DNA from: Lumbricus rubellus
Taxonomy: Eukaryota > Annelida > Clitellata > Crassiclitellata > Lumbricidae
DNA: 64,000 bases
NCBI GenBank assembly: GCA_945859605.1
Contig: OX243814.1
Location: forward strand, 22,499,345 to 22,563,344
Direction of reading: 5' to 3'
A program made the position numbers and the translations under genes. Numbering within the stretch: the stretch's first letter is position 1; each line of letters begins with the position of its first letter. Positions 52,444-61,400 of the stretch are shown one piece after another. The notes under the pieces are model-generated. The model was not told where the DNA came from, made no database searches, and saw only the letters and a list, made by a program, of their open reading frames with translations.

Positions 52444-55400
52444 GCCTTTATTTGTATCTGACAAGCAAACATTACATGAATGTTTCATTTGGTCTGACTG
52501 GTAACATTGTTGAATGTATAACCTTCTTTCCATATGACCGCTCTCTTTGTGTGGTCCGTGGCTCTACTAGGTCAGCATGGGTCCTCCCCAATATGGCCTG
52601 CCACAGGGATCTGTTCTTGGTCCAATTTTGTACATGATTTACACTTCTGAACGTGCCTCTCTTCTTGCAACATATGCAGTTCTGGGTCAGCTCTATGCTG
52701 ATGATGTACAGGCCTACAAGCATTGTCTAGCGCCATATCAGTGGTCTGGGACATGAGCGACACCCAGCTGCCCTTGAAGCATGTATGTCGTCTAACCGAC
52801 TATGCCTAAATCCAACTAAGACTAAATTTATCTGGCTAGGCAATCGTAAGCAACTTGCTAAAATTGACTTCGTTTTACTTGTGACTCTAACTCTATTTTT
52901 ATTGTATTATCAGGTAAAATGAATATTGGCATACAAAGGTCACATAAAAAACAAGAGGCGAGCAAGAAGTTGCCTTGAAATTAATTATTAGAGTTCCCTC
53001 TAATAATTAATTCTCTTACAGATGTAGAATAGATAACCACAGAAAGATGGGCACAGATACATAAAAAGTTTGTAAAAGAAGCGCATGGTGGACGTAGAAG
53101 AGAAAAATTTTATCTGTTGGAATTTTTCGTGTACCACATAGCAACACTGTTTGAAAATCACTGCCTTACAGCTTCTTATCCTGGAAGATAAATTGCTTTT
53201 GCTCCAAAGCTAAATCCATTCACTGAGGTCCATGTCCAGATCTGTGTTTGAAGCAGATGTTTTGCACATTACTTGGCATTCTGAATCAAATTTTATTCCA
53301 TTCAACATGAATGAAATGTGACAGAAGTAAGAATTTCAGGCTGCTTTTTATGAGAGAGCCAAGCACAGAACTGTACAGACCGAGCAGCTCTGGAAAGTTC
53401 AGTTTCCACAGGTAGTCAATAAAGAAAATGTCAGAGAGGCTCCTGTATAAGACACTGATTTTTAGCCTGAACCTGTGATCCATTTGAAGAGCTCCACCAG
53501 TGGCGGCGCTACGGGAGGTCGCGGCAGGTCATTTGACCTGCCTATTTTACTCACGACCTGCCTTATGGGTGGCCGTTCATTTCGTCGCCGATCATTTCGT
53601 CGTGTTCATTTCGTCGCCGATCATTTCGTCGAAAATCATTTCGTCGCGTTTCATTTCGTCGCGTTCATTTCGTCGTGTTCGTTTCGTCGTGTTCATTTCG
53701 TCGCCGATCATTTCGTCACGTTTCAATTGGTCGCACTCATTTCGTCGTGTTCATTTCGTCGTGTTCATTTCGTCGCGTGTTCATTTCGTCGCAAATCATT
53801 TCGTCGCACTCATTTCGTCGTGTTCATTTCGTCGTGTTCATTTCGTCGCGTGTTCATTTCGTCGCGTTTCAATTGGTCGCACTCATTTCGTCGTGTTCAT
53901 TTCGTCGTGTTCATTTCGTCGCAAATCATTTCGTCGCAAATCATTTCAAAGGGATATCTCTGTGCGAAACCATAGGCCTATAACTGCCAGATGTGTCAAA
54001 ATCATTTAATCGTAATCTCGAGATTTCTAGAGCGCCCACAAAAGCAAGGTCGCGGGAACCAGCTTATTCACAAGCACTATGTCAAATCAAATTGGTGTGC
54101 AAAGATCAAGACAAAGTTATCAAAAAACACAAGAGATGTGCGGACGTTAATATATAATTGCTCTATGAATATTATTATATTTCTGTTTAACTCAATTTAC
54201 GCGTTTCAAATAATTATGTGGAGATTGCTGCGTTACAGTGAATTGACATATCACACACCATCTCATCTAGAACATAATTATGGGTTGGAAAACAATGTCA
54301 TGGCACTTTCATTGTATTCGTCGCAGTTTAAACCGTCTCATGTATATCGTCGTAAAATAAGTTCGTCGATTTGTGTGTCGCCAATCAAACGAAAATCACA
54401 GTGTAGAGCTATGGCTACATGCTAATTTATTTATAACAGTTTAGACAAAAATTATACATTCACTGTTAATACGCAACTAAAACATGTTTATTAACGTTCT
54501 AAAAAAGTAAGCCTAAATGAAAAGTGCAGCGCATGTTGGGTCATCCTAAATGAGGCCTACTTGGAGGTGGTGAAAAAGTTACAATATTAATAGCTAACTA
54601 ATACATACATGACTACGGCGAAGTGATAAGCCTAAATCAAAAGTCCCATGAATGTTGTGTCGTCCTACATTTTGCCCTAATTAAAAGTTAAATAGCTAAT
54701 ATAGTGTTTTCAAGTTATTATAACATCGTATTGTCACAACATTTTATGAACCTTAATTGACCTATGCCTAAGTAATTTGGGTTCAAAACACAATATTGTG
54801 CTTAAGGTAAATATGTCCTAATGAAAAGTTCAATAGATAATATAGTGTTTTCGAGTTATTATAACATCGTATCGTATTGTCACAACATTCTATGAACCTC
54901 AAATGACTTATACCTATGCCCAAGTGAATTGGGTTCAAAACACAATATTGTGAGCGATGTTCTTAAGGTATTGTACAATGTTCTCGTTTCTGTAGGAATC
55001 AACAACAGACTTGATTCTGTCGTCCACAGCTTCATACTTCTTTTTCTTTTGTCTAGTGGCATGCCCCGCTTGATTTCTTTCGATTTTCGATGAAGTGAGT
55101 GCGACCAATTGAAACGCGACGAAATGATTTGCGACGAAATGAACACGACGAAATGAACACGACGAAATGAGTGCGACCAATTGAAACGCGACGAAATGAA
55201 CACGCGACGAAATGAACACGACGAAATGAACACGACGAAATGAGTGCGACGAAATGATTTGCGACGAAATGAACACGCGACGAAATGAACACGACGAAAT
55301 GAACACGACGAAATGAGTGCGACCAATTGAAACGCGACGAAATGATCGGCGACGAAATGAACACGACGAAACGAACACGACGAAATGAACGCGACGAAAT

Positions 55401-58400
55401 GAAACGCGACGAAATGATTTTCGACGAAATGATCGGCGACGAAATGAACACGACGAAATGATCGGCGACGAAATGATAGGGAACCGCCTTATGACCTGCC
55501 TAAAAAACTTTGGAATTTTTAATATATTTTACATTCTTTTATTTAAGAGTTTTAAACGAAAAATCAACATTAATTTTTTTCTTCGCCCAAAAAGATCAGT
55601 AGGCCTAGTGTTGTGGTGCAATTATTATTTCCAACTGAAATTTTCGTCTAATCTTATCTAGCAGGTAAAGAGTCTAAGCCTATGGGATATGAGGTTTATA
55701 TGAAACCTATAATTATATATATGAATCAAACAGAAATGATAAGAATATGAGGAAGAAGTAACTGTTATGAGGATGAGGCAATGGTGCCCGCGCTATCACC
55801 ACTCCTTTTTAATTAACATATACATAAAAAAACTAATACAAGACGCAATGGAACTGACAGGAGAGGGTATAAAAGTGGGCTGAAAGCGCATACACTGTAA
55901 TAGCCCAGTAGCCCTAAGATTTGCCGACGACCAAGCAATGCTGGCGACTACACGGAAGGCTGAGGAAATTGATGGATCAACTAAATAGGTTAATAGGACC
56001 TTAATAAAAATACAACATAAAGATAAATCGGGGAGACAAAGATTATGAGGATTAGTGGAGGAGAGGAGAAGAAAGCAATGAAAATAACAATAAATGGAGA
56101 GGAAGTGGAACAGGTCAAGAGCTTCTGCTGCTTGGGAAGTATGATAACAACAGATGCTAGATGCCATAGTGATATAAAACGAAGAATAGTACCGGGAAAT
56201 TAAGATGCGTTCACGAAAAGAGGAGAGTTGATGAGAAGGGGTTTGAGCAAAGATCTAAAGAAGAGACTTAATCATCAAAGTACCTGGTATGGAGTGTGGT
56301 ACTGTATGGGTCGGAGACGTGGACCATCAGAAAAGAGGATATCAAGAGATTGGAAGCCTTTTAGATGTGGATATGGAGAAGGATATGGGAGATGTGAGCT
56401 GGACGTAGCGAGTGACGAGTGAAGAGGTGCCGCAAAGAGTAGGCCTAGAAGAAAAAAAAAGATAATTGCAGCTGACAACTGACAAGGGAGATTGGAGGAA
56501 AAAGAAAGAGATGAAGACCGAGACAGATGATGATTGGATGGATGATGACTGACGGATAGGCCTACAACAAACTGAAGAGAAAAGCACAGCGAAGAGAAGA
56601 ATGGCGTCATTGGAAGTTGAAACCGGCCGAGGGCAGAGAACTCAATTAAAGAAGAGAAGAATTAAGGTCTATGTGCTTAAATTCAATCATCAAGTTCTTC
56701 GACCTGCTAAATAGTTCCCATGACCCCGATGCGACCTGCCGAAATTTTAGAGCTGGCTCCGCCACTGAGCTCCACTTTGATAACCAAAGCCAGGAGGCAA
56801 GATTGGAAATTGATATAAACTCCAGGATGACTGTGACTGGACTGTAACCATCTCAAGCGATAATCAAATTCAGGCAGCCATTTGTCATACACATGCACAG
56901 CAACTTGCCACTATCATACAATAACTTTTATGTTCCAATTTCTCCTCCTTCAAGCGCATGCTGACGATGAGGCCTTTACAAGACGTCTTCAAGTTGCTCT
57001 GTCTCTGGTTTTATCCACCAGACAGAGCAACTTGGAGACGTCTTGTAAAGGCCTCATCGTCAGCATGCGCTTGACGAAGGAGAAATTGGAACATAAAAGA
57101 TATTCCTTTAACTTTTATGTTAAACAATTATTATTATTAACATTAAGACAATTAGAATGATGCTTCGATAACAATTTTCTGAATACGAGTACCTTGTGGT
57201 GATTGAGGAAAGAAGCAAGTAACTTTTTAAGCGATCTACATTACCAGGAAATGCAACAATGCAGTCTCAAGCATGATGGCACATTGTTGATACTCACCCA
57301 TCAGACAGTTCGGTCTCTTCATTCTCTTTCAGTGGAGCAGATTGTTCCTTACTAGAAGCTGATTGCTTGCAAATAATTTCAGATTCACCTTGTTCCATTT
57401 CAGCTTCAAAGTTATCTTCATCCAGAACATACTTCATTTCAGGATCTAAGATTTCCACCACATCTTCAAACAACTGAAAGAGGAACATTATAAAACTACG
57501 GTATGTGAACTGTTCATCAAAGGACCATTCATCTCGAGACTTTTATCAAAGAACTGCTTATCAAGAATCGAGCAAACAGAATGAAACTGAGTAATAAATT
57601 TGTTTTTAATATTGTTTAATATATGAATTCAGCCAAAATATCAAATTAGGCAAAAAAATAATGGTGTGTTTCCGGCAACAGAGGTTACGAAAATTGGGTA
57701 GGTAGGTAGAAAAATATTTTTATTTTGGTGAAATATTTCTGGTGACAATCGACACCCAGATGAGAAATGGCCTTCAGAAGATTCTTAACATTGAACTCAA
57801 TGACATTCAATGGCTACAAGTCACACTCTGCCCATTAGGAATGGCGGTCTCGGCATGAGACGGGTCACGATGCTGGCTTCTTCAGCTTTCTTAGCTTCAG
57901 CGGCATCGACCAAGACACTCGGGATGGCCATCCTCGACCGCGAGGAATTAATGGATGACTACGAGAAAGAAATCCTAGAGGCTCGCAGTTCAACGTTGCC
58001 TGGAGATGAAGGGTCAGCATAAAATAAACAGAAGACATGGGATAGACCATTGATCGATCAAAAAATGGCCTTGATGTGGTCCGTGAACACTGAACAGTGG
58101 CCTGCTCAACAGAGCCAGATTGGGAACAATTTCAGCGCCTCACGTCGGGGACTGGCTTTCCACTGTGCCTGTTGTTTTGTGCGGTCTAGGCCTTGGCAAC
58201 GAGGCAATACGAGTGGCGATCGGCCTACGCCTAGGTCTCAACCTATGTGCCCCACATCACGGTACGGCGGACCCCGGAGGTCACCACGGACTGGTATGCA
58301 AGAAATCCAAAGGTCGTTCAAGCCGCCACTTTGCGATGAACGACATCATATGGAGATCGATCAAAAGAGCAGACATCCCCAGCTCGAAAGAACCCCCAGG

Positions 58401-61400
58401 GCTCCTTCGCAGTAATGGCAAGAGGCCAGCCGGGGCGATGCTCATACCGTGTGCTGGGGGAAAGTACCTGACCTGGGACGTGACCAGCATCCACTCTTGC
58501 GCCGCATCTTACTTACCGAAGACATCGATGATACCTGGGAGTGCAGCTGAATTGGCTGCCTGGCGTAAAATAGCAAAATATGCAGAGCTCCCCGCAACCC
58601 ACAACTTCGTGCAAATAGCTTTAGAGACATTAGGTCCAATTAATTTGTCAGGTCTTGAGTTCCCTTTGGAATTAGGTCGTCGGCTGACTGCCGCCACGGG
58701 TGACCCTTTGGAATCTATGTATCTATTCCAGCGTCTGTTCATCTGCACACGAAGCAACGCAATAGCATTTAGGGATACTTTTATGCACGACACTGGTGGC
58801 AAAGACCAAGAACTATAGTAACGATATTTATTCTTCGGAACTTTTGTTAAAAGTAATAAATGATTGTAAATAATAATAATAACAATTATGATTTCTATGG
58901 CGCTGCAACTTAGCCATGGTGTTACAAGGGCGCCTCACATGATGTACTAAAGCAGAGGTTCTCAACCGGTGTGTCGCGACACACTAGTGTGTCGCGAAGC
59001 GACCGGAGGTGTGTCGCGTAAAAGTGGTGTGTCGCTGGTGTGTCGCGAAGAATTGGCGTGTCGCGACACACCAATTCTCACAGCATACAACCGTCGTTCT
59101 TGCATTACACTGATTTGTTCACTTTAGCAGTTTGTCAGGCGAAGGCTGTGAGAATATAGGCAATTCAAAGGACTTCATTTATTTATTCCATTTGATTTCA
59201 ATCGGGAGCAGCAACAATGTTTGCAGTTTGCCTTATAAGCCAACATGCACTGCCTATGTACTATGTATTCCTGCATGACATAGACTACAGTAAGTCTATA
59301 CTCTATAAGTCTAAGATGTCAGCGAGCGCACCGATTAAAATTATATCCAATGCTGTACCCGGTAACCTTCGAAAATAACGGGGGAAATTATCAAGAAGAC
59401 ACAAAAAGTTTGCGATTCTAAAAGTGATGACGCGGAAAGGTTGGTTGCGTATTCAGAGAGTGACAATTTACAATATAAGGAAGGTACACAAGGTCGAGGG
59501 ACCCAGAAGTTCCAATGGCTGGTTTTTTAGCTAAAAAAATTACTGTAGGCCCTGGCCTGCTCATTCCAGTGTCTGTTACAATTATTCGACGTTTTCAAGG
59601 GCGTTTATAGGTTCGGTAGTGTTCAGCTACCTTTATCCCATGTTTTCCTGTTTTGTCTTGAGCTATCAGAGCCAGTGGTTTGGACTATGGACAATCTATT
59701 CTTTTGAAATCTAAAACTCATATAACTCATATATGGCTATTTTCAGTCGTTAGTCTCAGCTGTAAGTAGAGCGTATACCCTATACGTGTTATAACGATAT
59801 TCACATGACAATTGCACGGTGTGTCGCGAAATTTGGTTGCAAGTTTAGGTGTGTCGCGCGCCAAAAAAGGTTGAGAACCCCTGTACTAAACAGCAGGATA
59901 GGCCTTACAAAATAAATAAGTCTTGAGTTCAGATATAGAGTGCTATGAAGTTTCACAGCCTACGCCTGCCAAACTGCTGAAGTAAGCATGTCAGTGTAAT
60001 GCAGGGGTGTCAAAGAGCTGGCCCGCGGGCCATTTCTGGCCCACCGACGATTTTTTTCTGGCCCGCGAGCCTTCCCTAAAAATAAGAAATATTTAAAATG
60101 TTGTCAAAATTTAATAAGAAGCGAAAAGTGGACATTGAATCAAGATCTTTTCGCAATATTTGAACTTTTTTGGGAATTGGCTGACCAATCCTGGAGCTCC
60201 CTCTCAGATCACTACCCAATTTTGCTCAGGAGCTTCGACACCCTGGCCCGCCACTTGCTAGAAAATGTTCACACTGGCCCGCCACTTGTTAGAAGATGTT
60301 CAAACTGGCCCGCCACTAAAAAAGGTTTGACACCCCTGGTGTAATGCAAGAAACGATGGGTGTATCATGTGGGAGTTTGCAACACACCAATTTTTCGCGA
60401 CACACCGACAATCTATTTGAAACACACTAGCGTGTCGAGACACACTGCTTGAGAACCTCTGACACAGGATACTGCAAATGTTGAATTAACAAAAATCAAA
60501 ATAGTTATGCATTTACTTACCCGGTACATTAGATGATACTGTGAGAGGCGCTGTATAAATCCAAAAATAGAATAGAATAGAAATAGAATAGAATGCAAAA
60601 CTATTTGGCTGAATACGAATAGACTATTAAGTGCACTGTTCAGGCTCGAAGCGAATTGAATAAATTTTTTGGCACAGCTCTAGAGCGAATAACAGAGCAT
60701 ACATCAGGTGGAAGGCAATCTTCGAGATGAGGATAGAGTGCCAGAGGATGTTGCATCAGTCCTCTTTCAATCTGGTTGACTTGATCAAGACGCTGTTCTT
60801 GTAATGGAGTTTTCTTGGAAAAACAGGTGGCAATCTTTGAAAATGTTTTTCTGGAACAATCAGTGGCATTATCAGATTTTCCATTGCCACAAATAGTGTT
60901 TGGTCTAAGTTCTTTATCACCCTAAAACAAGCAAAAAATCAATAAAAACAGTAGTCATTGCTGTTCCACCTCTTTGGAACAAACTTATGCCAGCACTATG
61001 ACAAACATCTGACCCCATCATAAGAACTACTCACCAAAAGTCCACTCTCGCTATATCCCAACAGGTCTTTCACTCCAAACTGAACATATTGCTTTTTCAC
61101 ACAGCCAACCTTGATTATTTCACTTCCCCAACCTCCAATGCTTTTCCAACTCTAAACATCATCCACCCCAGACATCTGTCTAACTCCTTGCCTGATTCTC
61201 TGGATCCTAACCCGCCTATCGACTTTGTTTTGATTCAGCGTCTGTGAATTAGTTGGTTCCCGCAACTTAGCTTTTGTGGGCGCTGTAGAAGTTGCATATA
61301 GCCACTACACCTACCATAAATAAAGCATCATAATTACGGCCAAAAGATTCTTTTAATGAGGATCTTCTTCATTTCAGAACTGAATTCTTAAGCACAGGCA

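Larger units (their letters stand above)
53498..56767. mobile_element. hAT-like element hosting foldback E6 and an RTE fragment
   Basis: Ends CAGTGGCGGCGCTACGG and, inverted, CAGTGGCGGAGCCAGCTC. The perfect 8-bp TSD AGCTCCAC lies at 53490-53497 and 56768-56775. CGACCTGCC words near both ends pair. The inside is almost entirely later or captured repeats: foldback 53568-55485 and a plus-strand RTE fragment. No transposase seen. Located in a FAM47E-like intron. Confidence 0.85.

Noticed and set aside
53568..53949. CRISPR-like array of short direct repeats
   Set aside because: Units are ~14-15 bp with 3-6-bp spacers, occur as mirror-image arms and are bounded by a TSD; the genome is eukaryotic.
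53475..55451. Long ORFs with FISSxSFRRVHFVA repeats on both strands
   Set aside because: Translations of the CATTTCGTCG arms of foldback E6; identical on opposite strands because the arms are inverted.
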